Origin: Desulfovibrio inopinatus DSM 10711
GTDB taxonomy: Bacteria; Desulfobacterota; Desulfovibrionia; Desulfovibrionales; Desulfovibrionaceae
Direction of reading: 5' to 3'
DNA: 64,000 nucleotides
NCBI RefSeq assembly: GCF_000429305.1
Contig: NZ_AUBP01000026.1
Coordinates: 1 to 64,000, forward strand
In this document: positions 16,668 to 27,490 of the stretch, piece after piece
How positions within the stretch are numbered: position 1 is the stretch's first letter
How the letters are laid out: every line of letters starts with the position of its first letter
Notes under the pieces: generated by a model
What the model was told of the DNA's origin: nothing
Database searches by the model: none
Seen by the model: the letters and a program-made list of their open reading frames with translations, nothing else
Translations under genes and position numbers: made by a program

Positions 16668-17549
16668 CTAACCCTGTTCAATATTTCGATGTTCCAGGCT
16701 TACACTGTATCCGGCTGTCTGCAGTCTGTCAAAAATTGCCTCGGCCACAGAAACCGACCGGTGGCGTCCTCCTGTACAGCCCAAAGCCAATGTCAGACGG
16801 TATCGCCCTTCCTGAGCATACATCGGTAAAAGCATCAGAAGAAAATCAGAAAGGCGCTCCAAGAAAGACATCCCAGGATCTTTTCCCAAAACAAATTCAG
16901 AAATCACTGCATCTTTTCCTGAAAATGGTCGCAATGCCTCGTCGAAATATGGATTGGGTAAAAAGCGCAAATCAAAAACAAGATCGGACTCGGAGGGAAG
17001 ACCATATTTGAACCCAAAGGACATAATATGTACCTTGAGCGAAGCCTCTTTACCTTCCATGGCTGTCCACTTTTCTTGAAGACGGCGACGCAAGTCGTGA
17101 ACAGAAAAATGTGTTGTGTCGAGGACAAGATCGGATGCGTCTTTGATTGACATCATTGTAAGCCGTTCTTGTTCAACAGCTTGTTCCAACCCGAGATTCC
17201 TCGACTCAAGTGGGTGAGGACGACGCGAGGAGGCATATCGACGCAATAATTCGTGGGTGGAAGCTTCCAGGAAGATAATTTGGGTTGCGTGATGGTGGCG
17301 GGCATGACGCAGAAGCGTCTTTTGAGCATCTTCACCAATATCGAGCTGGCGCATATCGAGACCAAGTGCCAGCCCTTCGTAGCGCTGCATTTTCTCAGTA
17401 TCGAACAACTGCAGGAGCTCGGATAAAAATGCTGTCGGCAATCCGTCCACACAGTAGAACCCAAGATCTTCGAACACTCGAAGAGCTGTAGATTTTCCTG
17501 CCCCGGACAGGCCGGTCAGTATCACAACGGGGAGATCTTGCGCACTCAC
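16668..17549 (-). CDS. rapZ: RNase adapter protein RapZ (P-loop)
   Basis: The frame is open from 17612, but GTG at 17547-17549 has a near-perfect AAGGAGGTGA five bases upstream. That start gives 293 aa, close to the usual RapZ length. From this start the Walker A motif GLSGAGKS is at residues 13-20. The C-terminal domain keeps GCTGGRHRSV, the conserved motif needed for RNA and partner binding. In E. coli RapZ binds GlcN6P and directs RNase E to the GlmZ sRNA; whether that circuit exists here is unknown, since no GlmY/GlmZ was seen. The gene sits between ptsN and PTS IIA, as in many proteobacterial rpoN clusters. Confidence 0.92.
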   Translation of the reverse strand: MSAQDLPVVILTGLSGAGKSTALRVFEDLGFYCVDGLPTAFLSELLQLFDTEKMQRYEGLALGLDMRQLDIGEDAQKTLLRHARHHHATQIIFLEASTHELLRRYASSRRPHPLESRNLGLEQAVEQERLTMMSIKDASDLVLDTTHFSVHDLRRRLQEKWTAMEGKEASLKVHIMSFGFKYGLPSESDLVFDLRFLPNPYFDEALRPFSGKDAVISEFVLGKDPGMSFLERLSDFLLMLLPMYAQEGRYRLTLALGCTGGRHRSVSVAEAIFDRLQTAGYSVSLEHRNIEQG

Positions 17550-17629
17550 CCTCACCTCCTTTTTCCCAGGTAGATTGGAGCTGCATTCTCTTTGATCAAT
17601 CAGTGCAGACAAACATGGAGATCAAAGAA

Positions 17630-18082
17630 TCAAACGCCGCCCGTCAAGACATCCCACAAGGCGTCTTTGTCCTTCGCATTCACAAATGAGGATCGAAAAG
17701 ATTCACTGGACAAGAGACGAGAAATATGGGCCAAAATTCTCAAGTGCAATCCAGCCACCGGCTCCGGTGCGAGAACCAGAAAAAAGATGAAACACGGTTT
17801 CTGATCCAAAGCATCGAAATCAAGACCTGCTAAACTCCGCCCGACGACAATGACCACCTGATCGATAGAATCAAGTTTGCCGTGAGGAATGGCGACACCG
17901 TCACCAATCCCTGTGGTGCCAAGGCTTTCGCGTTCAAGCAAAACACGGCGTGCCCGTTCCAAATCGAGATCGGGCCATCGAGTCTTGAGCGGCCCAACCA
18001 ATTCCGCCAGCACTTCGCTCTTCGTCTGCGCCTTGATATCTTGAAGAAGCAGATCTTTGTCCAAAAAGTCTACCAGTTGCAT
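17630..18082 (-). CDS. ptsN: Nitrogen-type PTS IIA regulatory protein
   Basis: 150 aa. It contains RESLGTTGIGDGVAIPHGK, with the phospho-accepting His at residue 67, typical of EIIA-Ntr. It is a cytoplasmic regulator, phosphorylated through the PTS-Ntr chain, that links nitrogen/carbon state to potassium transport and other targets. It directly abuts hpf (stop of hpf at 18083) and precedes rapZ, the classical rpoN-hpf-ptsN-rapZ order. Confidence 0.93.
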   Translation of the reverse strand: MQLVDFLDKDLLLQDIKAQTKSEVLAELVGPLKTRWPDLDLERARRVLLERESLGTTGIGDGVAIPHGKLDSIDQVVIVVGRSLAGLDFDALDQKPCFIFFLVLAPEPVAGLHLRILAHISRLLSSESFRSSFVNAKDKDALWDVLTGGV

Positions 18083-18634
18083 CTACGCTTCCACTCCAGG
18101 GTCGATCAGGCCGAAATCTCCGCTTTTACGGCGATAAACGACATTGATACGCTCAGTTTCTGAATTGAAGAATACGAGAAATTCATACTTGAGCGTATCG
18201 AGTTGCATTGCAGCTTCATCCACGCTCATAGGCTTCGGACTATAATTATCGATCGCAACGATTTGGCGTTCGCTTTTCCCAACTTGATCGTCATCATAGC
18301 TAAAAAAATGAGTCCGGACCGACGCCAATCGCTCACCCCGACGTCTCTCCTTCAATTTCTCATTAATTTTACGAAGCTGGGCTTCCAACTTATCATGTAC
18401 CAAATCCAAGGTAGCATACATGTCCTCGGACTCATGGTAGGCTGAAATATGTGTACGATCCGTCGTAAAGACAACATCGGCCATCTGACGGGTCTTTTCG
18501 ACACCAAGATTAACCTGCAGGTCGGCATTGTCCGTATTAACCACATACTTATCAAGCTTTTCAAACCGCTTCGCAGCGTAATCGCGCAATTGTTCAGACG
18601 GCTCGAAATTCTTGAAGGTAAAACTGATGTTCAT
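18083..18634 (-). CDS. hpf: Ribosome hibernation promoting factor, long form
   Basis: The longest frame starts at 18664, but GGAGG lies just upstream of ATG 18634, which gives MNISFTFKNFEPSEQLRDYA, the normal family start. The protein is 183 aa, a long-type HPF. An N-terminal S30AE domain (~1-100) binds the 30S decoding region. After a charged linker comes the C-terminal dimerisation domain (PKPMSVDEAAMQLDTL, ending RKSGDFGLIDPG), which lets one protein form inactive 100S ribosome dimers. Lies between rpoN and ptsN. Confidence 0.92.
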   Translation of the reverse strand: MNISFTFKNFEPSEQLRDYAAKRFEKLDKYVVNTDNADLQVNLGVEKTRQMADVVFTTDRTHISAYHESEDMYATLDLVHDKLEAQLRKINEKLKERRRGERLASVRTHFFSYDDDQVGKSERQIVAIDNYSPKPMSVDEAAMQLDTLKYEFLVFFNSETERINVVYRRKSGDFGLIDPGVEA

Positions 18635-18671
18635 ACATCCTCCACAAATGTCCTGCGAATTCAACTCAAGG

Positions 18672-20096
18672 TCAAAAAATTTGGCGACGTTTAGATGACG
18701 ATGGAATATTCATGGCTGTACGATATTTTGCCACCGTCCGGCGCGCAATATTGATATTGAGCGTTTCCTTCAAAATGTCCGCAATGGCATCGTCGCTCAT
18801 GGGCTTCTTGGGGTCTTCATTGGCAATAAGCTGTTTGATGGATGCTTTGACAGACTCCGAGCCAACCGAACCACCATCATCAAGGCCTAGCGCACTATTG
18901 AAGAAAAATTTCAACTCGAAAATGCCGTGTGGCGTCGCGACGTACTTGCTTGTCGTGATTCGGCTAACCGTCGATTCATGCATGCTGATGTCATCGGCAA
19001 CGTCTTTCAGAATCAGAGGCCGAATTTTTCCGACGCCCTCTTCGAAAAACTCCCGTTGAAATTTCACGATGCTTTCCAACACCTTATATAACGTACGCTG
19101 TCGCTGGTAGAGACTTTTCATGAGCCACATGGCAGAACGCATTTTGTCCTGGAGGTAATCTTTATCTCCTCCGGATCGCGCATTTTCGTCATACATGGAG
19201 CTGAGTTGAAGTTTCGGCAAGCCCTCTTCGTTCAACAAAATAACAAATTCATCATCGTATTTATAGACGAAAGCGTCAGGGCTCACATAGATAGGATCGC
19301 CCGACCCAAAACTTGCGCCTGGATACGGGTCGAGTGATTGAATGATATCGAGATATTCTTTGACATCATCCATCGTTATCTTGAACTTCTTTGTGAGCGG
19401 CTTATACCGTCGCTTTTCCAGGTCTTCGAGGTGTTCGCTGACGAGTTCCAGCAGAACAGGGTCGTCATACTCCAACACTTCGAGCTGAACGAGCAGGCAT
19501 TCTTTCGGACTCCGTGCAGCAACACCGATAGGATCCATACGCTGAATTCGGTGCAAAACCCGCTCTACCTCGTCTTCCGCTGCATGGGCCATATCGGCAA
19601 TATCCTTGATGGTCGCCTGCAGATAGCCGGCCGAATCAAGGTTGCCCATAACGACGTCTGCGATAGCAAGCTCATGGTCGGTTAGGTTGGATAACCGTAA
19701 CTGCCAGCTTAAATGCCCCTCCAGTGACGTCTTGGCCGACAATCGGGCTTCAAACGACATGCCTTCTTCGGGAGTCTCGAATTCCCGCATCGTCGCCTGT
19801 TTGCCTGTGCTGGAGAAATCGCCGAGATAATCGTCCCACTCCGCGTTCTTCAGAAGCTCTTTTTCCATCGCGCCATCTGTGGTATTGGCGTCAATGGTAC
19901 GCTCGTCGCGTGCGGCTCTTTCAATCTTTTCCTCTTCGGCCGCTTCTTCCAGGAGAGGATTCTCCAACATCTCAGTCTGCACAGTCTCAAGGAGTTCCAC
20001 ACGTGAAAGCTGCAATAATTTGATCGCCTGCTGTAATTGCGGCGTCATAACAAGTTGCTGGGACAGCTTGAGTTGTTGTCTGAGTTCGAGTGCCAT
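18672..20096 (-). CDS. rpoN: RNA polymerase sigma-54 factor
   Basis: 474 aa. Region I begins ALELRQQLKLSQQLVMTPQL and the RpoN box ARRTVAKYR is at residues 451-459. Between them lie the acidic region II, the core-binding domain (GYLQATIKDIADMAHAAEDE) and the DNA-binding region with VTSKYVATP-like sequence. Sigma-54 recognises -24/-12 promoters and needs AAA+ activators. It heads the hpf-ptsN-rapZ-PTS run. In related genomes lptC/lptA/lptB usually precede rpoN; here the 148 bp upstream contain no gene, and kdsC follows directly. Confidence 0.96.
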   Translation of the reverse strand: MALELRQQLKLSQQLVMTPQLQQAIKLLQLSRVELLETVQTEMLENPLLEEAAEEEKIERAARDERTIDANTTDGAMEKELLKNAEWDDYLGDFSSTGKQATMREFETPEEGMSFEARLSAKTSLEGHLSWQLRLSNLTDHELAIADVVMGNLDSAGYLQATIKDIADMAHAAEDEVERVLHRIQRMDPIGVAARSPKECLLVQLEVLEYDDPVLLELVSEHLEDLEKRRYKPLTKKFKITMDDVKEYLDIIQSLDPYPGASFGSGDPIYVSPDAFVYKYDDEFVILLNEEGLPKLQLSSMYDENARSGGDKDYLQDKMRSAMWLMKSLYQRQRTLYKVLESIVKFQREFFEEGVGKIRPLILKDVADDISMHESTVSRITTSKYVATPHGIFELKFFFNSALGLDDGGSVGSESVKASIKQLIANEDPKKPMSDDAIADILKETLNINIARRTVAKYRTAMNIPSSSKRRQIF

Positions 20097-20244
20097 AATC
20101 CGTCTTGGTTTTCATATTCTCGCGCAGGACAGCATGCGACAACACGCGCACACCATCCTCTACGCTGGGAGAGTCTTCATAGCAAAAAAGATGCCTTGAA
20201 GCTAGTACTCCCCTTCATCAATCCTGTCGAGCCTTGAGTGATGA

Positions 20245-20790
20245 TTATGCCGACCAGTGTCGCCACATCGGTTCCCATCGATTCTGTGCATCAAGAATGA
20301 AACGAATAGCATCTCGTACGGCGCCATCTCCTCCTCGTCGTGTCGTGATCCACGCAGCCATCTCAAGGATTTCAGGTTGTGCATTCGGAACGCTCATCGG
20401 CAGGCCGACGCGCTTGAGGATGCTCGCATCAATCCAGTCATCACCGAGAAATGCCACCTGGGAAAAGTCCAATCCTCGCTGTTCCAAAATGCCTTCAAGA
20501 ATTGGTAATTTGTGAAGGTGCCCGCCGTGATATTCCGTGATGCCAAGTTCTTCCATGCGTTTGACGACCGGAGTACTCCGCAATCCACTGATAACAGCCA
20601 TATCCAAGCCGGCGGCCTGAGCAATTTTAATGCCCAGACCGTCCTGCACGTTAAAGCGGCGGCCAACGGTTCCACCCTGCGAATCATAGTATACGCCACC
20701 GTCGGTCAAGACACCATCGACATCCATGACAAACAGTTTCACGCGCTTGGCTGCCAACTTTGGGTCAATCACTTTGGGTCCATCGCTCAT
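20245..20790 (-). CDS. kdsC: 3-deoxy-D-manno-octulosonate 8-phosphate phosphatase
   Basis: 181 aa HAD-family phosphatase of the small, cap-less KdsC type. The nucleophile motif is VMDVDGVLTDG with Asp23 and Asp25. Motif II is SGLRS and motif IV is FLGDDWIDASIL. It removes phosphate from KDO-8-P to give KDO for lipid A-core synthesis, so the organism makes a Gram-negative lipopolysaccharide. The stop is 148 bp before rpoN and the start is 45 bp after pyrG. KdsA, which often lies between pyrG and kdsC, is absent here. Confidence 0.92.
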   Translation of the reverse strand: MSDGPKVIDPKLAAKRVKLFVMDVDGVLTDGGVYYDSQGGTVGRRFNVQDGLGIKIAQAAGLDMAVISGLRSTPVVKRMEELGITEYHGGHLHKLPILEGILEQRGLDFSQVAFLGDDWIDASILKRVGLPMSVPNAQPEILEMAAWITTRRGGDGAVRDAIRFILDAQNRWEPMWRHWSA

Positions 20791-20835
20791 GCCGTTGCTC
20801 CCAAGCGCACCCCAAGCTCACCACATGCATTGGCC

Positions 20836-22608
<1,773 letters not shown>

Positions 22609-22621
22609 TCATTATGTTGCC

Positions 22622-22657
22622 GTCCGGTAGTCATCTAAGCGACCGGACTTTTTTTTT
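22622..22657 (+). terminator. Intrinsic terminator in the leader of purQ (possible attenuator)
   Basis: Arms GTCCGGT (22622-22628) and ACCGGAC (22642-22648) are followed by nine T residues. It lies 5 bp before the purQ ribosome site (AAAGGAGGGG) and there is no plus-strand gene upstream for it to terminate. It may therefore act on a leader transcript or a small RNA. Confidence 0.65.
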
Positions 22658-22674
22658 CAAGAAAGGAGGGGGAA

Positions 22675-23487
22675 ATGCCCCAGGTAAAAACGGCCGTCAT
22701 TACCGGATATGGCACCAATTGTGAAGCAGAATCTGCACACGCCGCCACAATTGCCGGTTCCGACGAAACGACAATCATGTATTTTTCCGACATCAAAGCC
22801 GGCCGCCATCGCCTTGATGCGTATAATTTCCTTGTATTTCCCGGTGGATTCCTCGATGGCGACGATCTGGGAGCGGCTCAGGCCGGAGCACTTCGCTGGA
22901 AGTATGCGAAAACCGAAGATGGTGCGCCACTTCTTGATCAGCTCAAAGATTTTCTTGATCGCGGCGGCATCATCCTGGGGATTTGCAACGGCTTTCAGTT
23001 GCTCGTCAAACTCGGTCTTTTGCCTGCCGTTGACAAGAACTATTTTACTCGATCGTTAACACTGTCGGCCAATGATTCAGCTCGATTCGAAGACCGCTGG
23101 GTATGGCTCCGCGCCAATCAGAATTCCCCCTGTGTCTTCACCAAAGGTGTCGACGCACTGGAATTACCTGTCCGTCATGGCGAAGGTAAAGTCATCCCGA
23201 AGGAAGATGCTGTCTTGCAAGCGCTGTGTGACAACAATCTTATTGCGCTTCAATATACGTTGCCCAACGTATCAGAACCGACACAGGAATATCCCTACAA
23301 TCCGAATGGCTCACCGCTGGGTATTGCCGGATTGACCGATCCGTCAGGCCGCATCCTCGGATTGATGCCACACCCTGAAGCGTTCAATCATCCGACCAAC
23401 CACCCGAACTGGACGCGCGGCGCACGGCCAACACTGGGGACGGTGCTGTTTGAAAACGGCGTCAACTATCTGCGCCAAAACGGCTAA
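22675..23487 (+). CDS. purQ: Phosphoribosylformylglycinamidine synthase, glutaminase subunit
   Basis: 270 aa, strong ribosome site AAAGGAGGGGG. A class I glutamine amidotransferase of the PurQ type: FPGGFLDGDD oxyanion loop at 55-64, nucleophile Cys104 in GICNGFQ, and the His233/Glu235 pair in MPHPEAF. It supplies ammonia for conversion of FGAR to FGAM in purine synthesis, with PurL and, in most bacteria, PurS; neither is in the window. It is slightly longer than the ~230-aa PurQ of Bacillus, matching the variant found in several deltaproteobacteria and archaea. Divergent from pyrG, followed by tadA. Confidence 0.9.
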   Translation: MPQVKTAVITGYGTNCEAESAHAATIAGSDETTIMYFSDIKAGRHRLDAYNFLVFPGGFLDGDDLGAAQAGALRWKYAKTEDGAPLLDQLKDFLDRGGIILGICNGFQLLVKLGLLPAVDKNYFTRSLTLSANDSARFEDRWVWLRANQNSPCVFTKGVDALELPVRHGEGKVIPKEDAVLQALCDNNLIALQYTLPNVSEPTQEYPYNPNGSPLGIAGLTDPSGRILGLMPHPEAFNHPTNHPNWTRGARPTLGTVLFENGVNYLRQNG

Positions 23488-23499
23488 TCGATTTATAAC

Positions 23500-24000
23500 G
23501 TGACACTCCCTCTGCCCTCCCCGCCGCCTGGCTGGACCTCCTGGGAACAGGCCATGCGTCTTGCCCTGGAGCAAGCCGAACGTGCCGGCCGTCATGACGA
23601 CGTGCCGGTCGGCGCGGTCATCATCGGGGCGGGCGGAGAGCTGTTGGCCGAAGCCGGAAATGAAACCATCCGGCGCAACGACCCGACGGCCCACGCCGAA
23701 ATCGTTGCCCTGCGCCGAGCGGCAACCGCCCTGTCGAACTACCGACTCACCGACACAGTCATGTGCGTCACGCTCGAACCCTGTCTGATGTGCGTGGGGG
23801 CGCTGGTGCATGCCCGCGTCAAAACGCTTATATACGGCGCAACCGACCCCAAAACCGGTGCGGCCCGCTCCAAACTGGACGGTTTCGATCTTCCCTTCCT
23901 CAATCACCGGGTCGAAGTCATTCCCGGTCTGCTCGAGGAAGAATGCTCTCAACTGATAAAAGATTTCTTTCGTCAACGACGAGCCAAGAAAAATGCTTGA
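23500..24000 (+). CDS. tadA: tRNA-specific adenosine deaminase
   Basis: 166 aa from GTG 23500, 12 bp after purQ (an internal ATG at 23554 is an alternative). A cytidine-deaminase-fold enzyme with the zinc site HAE (His65, Glu67 as proton shuttle) and PCLMC (Cys95, Cys98). It deaminates A34 to inosine in tRNA-Arg(ACG) and is normally essential. ARSKLDGFDLPFLNHRVEV near the C-terminus is the usual TadA tail. The next feature on the strand is tRNA-Ser. Confidence 0.93.
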   Translation: MTLPLPSPPPGWTSWEQAMRLALEQAERAGRHDDVPVGAVIIGAGGELLAEAGNETIRRNDPTAHAEIVALRRAATALSNYRLTDTVMCVTLEPCLMCVGALVHARVKTLIYGATDPKTGAARSKLDGFDLPFLNHRVEVIPGLLEEECSQLIKDFFRQRRAKKNA

Positions 24001-24057
24001 TTTTCCCCAAAACCTCATCTAATAATGCCCTTCCCGTTCGGGACACATCTCTCATGC

Positions 24058-24153
24058 GGAGAGGTAGCGAAGTCCGGCCGTAACGCGCTCGACTCGAAAT
24101 CGAGTTACGGGTTAATAGCCCGTACGTGGGTTCGAATCCCACCCTCTCCGCCA
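24058..24153 (+). tRNA. tRNA-Ser (CGA)
   Basis: 96-nt class II tRNA. The acceptor GGAGAGG pairs with CCTCTCC, the anticodon loop is CTCGAAA (anticodon CGA, reading UCG), there is a long variable arm (TACGGGTTAATAGCCCGTA), a T-arm GTGGGTTCGAATCCCAC and an encoded GCCA end. A P4-type integrase relic begins 190 bp downstream, so this tRNA is the likely integration target of the island. Confidence 0.97.
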
Positions 24154-24159
24154 TATCAC

Positions 24160-24237
24160 AATCCAAGCAAGTCCAAAAAAATCCAAAAGTCCAATAAAAA
24201 CAAATAGAAATCGGAAATTGATTGTCCGATACTGTCC
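24160..24237. repeat. Island-flanking direct repeat, tRNA-proximal copy
   Basis: A 78-bp sequence beginning AATCCAAGCAAGTCCAAA, six bases after the tRNA-Ser CCA end. It matches 28693-28770 in the same orientation at 67 of 78 positions without gaps. It lies between the tRNA and the integrase start, where such elements carry their attachment and integrase-promoter sequences. Confidence 0.75.
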
Positions 24238-24341
24238 AGCGTGGTGTGTTGACATCCTGGGTAACGCCTGGGTAAGTTTCTGGGTAGTGCTTTCCCTACC
24301 TGGGTAACTGCTATCATTTCAACATCCCTGGAGGTCTTCCT

Positions 24342-24820
24342 ATGGCCTTAACGGACATCGCTATCAAGAACGCAAAGCCGGGACCGAAGCCACAACGGTT
24401 GAAGGACGAACGCGGTCTTTTTCTGGAAGTGCGTCCCAATTCCTCAAAGTGGTGGGGATTTCGCTGTTTCTTTGGCGGCAAGGAAAAAATGATTTCTCTT
24501 GGTGTCTATCCTAACGTGACATTGAAAGAGGCCCGTGAACGACGTGACGAAGCTCGGAAACTTCTTGCCAACGGCATCAACCCAAGCGAGGCCCGAAAAG
24601 CAGAGAAGGCCGAAACGCAAGCAGAAGCCATAACCTTCGAGCTTGTGGCGCGTGAACGGCACGGAAAGTACAAGCCGACCGGAGTGCTTCCCATAGCCTC
24701 GATACAATTCAACGCCTCGAAAACAACATTTTCTCTTCTCTTGGGGCAAGACCTATACAAGACTTGAATGCACCTGAACTTCTGTCTGCAATCCGTTTTA
24801 TCGAGGCACGAGGAGATGGG
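24342..24820 (+). pseudogene. P4-type tyrosine integrase, frameshifted N-terminal remnant
   Basis: Starts at ATG 24342 behind CTGGAGG. The first ~110 residues are the arm-binding domain of prophage/island integrases: LTDIAIKNAKPGPKPQRLKD, then LFLEVRPNSSKWWGFRCFF, then LGVYPNVTLKEARERRDEAR. A frameshift near 24690 takes the frame to a stop at 24767. The true continuation is readable in another frame (TIQRLENNIFSSLGARPIQD, LNAPELLSAIRFIEARG), then it ends abruptly near 24820. The catalytic R...HxxR...Y core is gone, so the gene is dead. Confidence 0.85.
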
Positions 24821-24836
24821 ATGGACGGTGAAATAC

Positions 24837-25049
24837 CTACATTGGAATCATTGACTTTTTTAGAATGCCTTTAAATAGTATTAGTTCCATGTATAGCGTG
24901 TCGGTTATCTCGGTCCATTCTTCTGGATCATTGAGCAACATAGCTTCAAATTTCTCACGACTCATTTTGAACGTCTTCCACGGCTTGATCGTGGAGTTGC
25001 GTTTGCGGTTCATCTTCAGGATTGCCCACGGTTTGTTTTCTTGCTTCAT
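24837..25049 (-). CDS. Small hypothetical protein, 70 aa (doubtful)
   Basis: An open frame of 70 codons from ATG 25049, rich in Lys, Met and Glu (for example REKFEAMLLNDPEEWTEI). No recognisable family and no clear ribosome site. It lies in decayed island DNA opposite the integrase remnant. It might be a real small gene or part of a degraded one. Confidence 0.25.
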   Translation of the reverse strand: MKQENKPWAILKMNRKRNSTIKPWKTFKMSREKFEAMLLNDPEEWTEITDTLYMELILFKGILKKSMIPM

Positions 25050-25203
25050 GACATTACTTCTGAGGAAATATATAAATTCCTTGTTTGATGAAGCCTTCCT
25101 ATTGTAAGGAGCACCATACTAAGAGTGAATCAATTCGATTGACAATATTGTCGCTAGCCTACATGAACATACGCTATTGCGGCACAAACCCCAGGAGGAA
25201 TCA

Positions 25204-25662
25204 ATGTCTCACATGCGTATATTGATCTTCTTACTTTTTTTTAGTTGCGCTTTACCAGTGATCCCAACTTTGGCCGCGGAGCAAAGCACAGGCGCAGGCG
25301 CAATCCCTGATATCACGGGTGTATGGACGGGAACGTCCGACGCTGTTGTCGTGGGTAAACTCGCTCATACCGAGGAATCAAACATTCCGAAATTCCTACA
25401 TGTAGACTTTACTCTCACTATTGATAAGCAGGACGGTAGGGCCTTTCACGGCTCCAAATCCTCATCAAAAGCAAAAGAACAACTGGTAGGCGTCATCGAC
25501 GAGACAACAATGGATCTCTATATGGCTGACGAAGATGGAGTGTTCATCGGTTCGCTGAGGGATCAGGACACCATGATTGTCAAATACCTGGAACCGGGGA
25601 AAGCTTCTAAGGTCGCCGGTATTACCATTTTTTCCCGAAAGGAAAGTAAACCCAAGCAGTAG
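25204..25662 (+). CDS. Exported small protein, paralogue of the gene at 29055-29483
   Basis: 152 aa from ATG 25204 behind AGGAGGAATC; the longer frame from 25177 is less likely. A signal peptide (RILIFLLFFSCALPVIPTLAA) is followed by a soluble domain with DITGVWTGT, then LTIDKQDGRAFHGSKSS, then MADEDGVFIG. The minus-strand gene at 29055-29483 shares this pattern (LKGTWDLT, VTIDKQEGFKFSGTKAS, MVDEDGMM). No known function. The G-W-x-G-T start and alternating strands suggest a small beta-barrel, possibly lipocalin-like, in the periplasm. A terminator-like hairpin follows at 25695-25739. Confidence 0.7.
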   Translation: MSHMRILIFLLFFSCALPVIPTLAAEQSTGAGAIPDITGVWTGTSDAVVVGKLAHTEESNIPKFLHVDFTLTIDKQDGRAFHGSKSSSKAKEQLVGVIDETTMDLYMADEDGVFIGSLRDQDTMIVKYLEPGKASKVAGITIFSRKESKPKQ

Positions 25663-25694
25663 GCAATCCGTCACTCTCGTTAATCAGGAAAGCC

Positions 25695-25739
25695 CCATGT
25701 GAGTGTGCATTCCGAAGTAGTCCGCGCACGCTCACATGG
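25695..25739 (+). terminator. Terminator-like hairpin after the exported protein gene
   Basis: Arms CCATGTGAGTGTGC (25695-25708) and GCACGCTCACATGG (25726-25739) pair over 14 bp with one G-U pair. A weak T-rich tail (TAAATTTTTATA) follows about 9 bp later. Confidence 0.5.
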
Positions 25740-25935
25740 CTTCTAGTAAATTTTTATACGTTTAGAATCTCAACAATTCTCAATATGGGGGGCTGTAGAA
25801 CTTCCAGACTTATATCCTAGCAACCGACTGTGGACTTGAACGTGTAGTTTTACAAAAAAATTAGGGGTAATTTTTTGTTTGGGGTTGCGGTTCGCGATCA
25901 GTTTTACGAATTATAGTCAAATGTGGTGTTTGTGG
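25740..25935. other. Short intergenic stretch left of the IS256 relic
   Basis: AT-rich, with no gene. An IS256-type terminal repeat would be expected about here, but I could not match it to the sequence upstream of 27134. Confidence 0.3.
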
Positions 25936-27134
25936 TCAGGCGGCTTCCCTGCCAGATTCATCCACTTCTTCAGCCAACACTTCTTCGCCGTTGACGAATT
26001 TCGCACCAGCAATCAGTTTGTCGAGCAGTTTATATCCGCGTAATCGGCGCCAGCTTTGTTGCGCAGATTGAACCAGCTTGAAGACCATGGCCAGAATCGT
26101 ATCCCGCGAAGCACAGCCCCTGGTTTTACTCGTCCGCAATCGAACGTGGCAAAGGTCGATTCAATAGGGTTAGTCGTACTTTTTGAGACATTGCGCAGCC
26201 TTGGGATATTTAGCTTCGTACTTTTTGAGAAACAAATCGAAAGCCTTATTCGCCTTCTCACGCGTTGCAGCCATCCAAACTTCATGCAAACCGGCCTTGG
26301 CTTTCTTTTGAATGGATTTGGGCAGCTTATTGAGAACATTGGCCGTTTTGTGAACCCAACAGCGTTGCTGCTTGGTTCCAGGAAAGAGTTTACGCAATGC
26401 CGCCCAAAAACCGAGGACACCGTCTGCAATAGCCAGGCTGGGAGGGATTTCCAGACCACGAGTTTTGAGATCGACGAGCAATTCGTACCAGCTTTGCTCG
26501 GATTCACGGAACCCGTCTTCCACGGCAAGAAGCTCTTTGCGACCATCCGTCGTAGCACCAATGACCACAAGCATGCATTGGCGGTCATCATCAGCCCGAA
26601 TATTGAAGTACACGCCGTCAGCCCAGATGGAGATGTAATGGTGCCCCTTCAAGGAACGCTTGTTCCATTCCTTTCGCCCTGCCATTGTTGCTTCAATCGG
26701 CCGATGCTGCTTGAGGACAACCCTTGCGCTTTATATCCGAACAATGCGGCTAAAACCTCTTTAAAGTCGCCGGTGGAAATGCCGTGCAGGTACAGCAAAG
26801 GTAAAAAATCTTCGACGCTCTCCGTACGCTTCAGATACGGCGGAACAAGTTTGGAGGTGAATTTGATCCCGTTGCCAGTTCTGTCGCGAACCTTCGGCAC
26901 CTCCACGGGGACCGGACCCGCTCCAGTAAGAATATCACATTCAGGAAGATAACCGTTTCGGACAACGCCCCTTTTACCGTCAGCAAGAGGCTGAGCAACA
27001 CGTTCCAATAGTTCTTGAACCTCGATTTCAAGAGCTTGCGCCAAAATCTGCCTTGCTCCTTGCCGAGCCAATTCTGTCAACATATTCCGCTTTGCAGCTT
27101 GATCCTCGAAGATCGAAATACTACCCTTGCTCAT
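25936..27134 (-). pseudogene. IS256-family (mutator type) transposase, broken
   Basis: Three frames together cover about 400 codons, the size of an IS256 transposase. Piece 1 (27134-26649) holds LARQGARQILAQALEIEVQE, RNGYLPECDILTGAGPVPVE and the first catalytic region. Piece 2 (26685-26170) holds IWADGVYFNIRADDDRQCML, the ADGVLGFW region and RCWVHKTANVLNKLP. Piece 3 ends with TRGCASRDTILAMVFKLVQS and a C-terminal tail. The frame changes near 26690. Around 26170 a block of roughly 20 codons between CLKK and TTNPIESTF is missing and the frame changes again. A third change precedes piece 3. It cannot make a full transposase. Confidence 0.85.
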
Positions 27135-27177
27135 AGGGGACTTACCTCCAGTTTGTCGCGGTTTCCATAGTGGATTC

Positions 27178-27490
27178 TCACCCGACAGGGTACGTCACCC
27201 CTCCTACCTCTTCAAACACCACTTTTGAGTATAACTCGACATGAAGCGATAATGACCATTGCCAAGAAAGTAATCTCCAACTTCTCGAACGAGTAGCGAT
27301 TCGTCTGAACTCTTTGAGTTTACAAAAAAAGCGCTCTACGAGATGTCGTTCTTTGTAAATGTGCGTGTCGTATTTCCTCTCGTTGCGACGATTCTTTTTG
27401 GGAGGAATAACGGGCTTGGCATTCTGCCCGATAACGAGACTTATGAAGCTGTTGCAGTCATAGGCCTTGTCGGCGGCGAAAAATTCATCA
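27178..27490 (-). pseudogene. IS5-family transposase C-terminal fragment
   Basis: On the minus strand ADKAYDCNSF is followed by PPKKNRRNERKYDTHIYKER and HLVERFFCKLKEFRRIATR, the C-terminal DDE block (final Glu in the ERHLVERFF motif) of IS5/IS427-type transposases. A frameshift after IATR leads to the true end (EKLEITFLAMV, IIASCRVILKS) in another frame. The N-terminal half is missing. The fragment ends exactly inside the GGDEF stump that begins near 27471. Confidence 0.75.
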
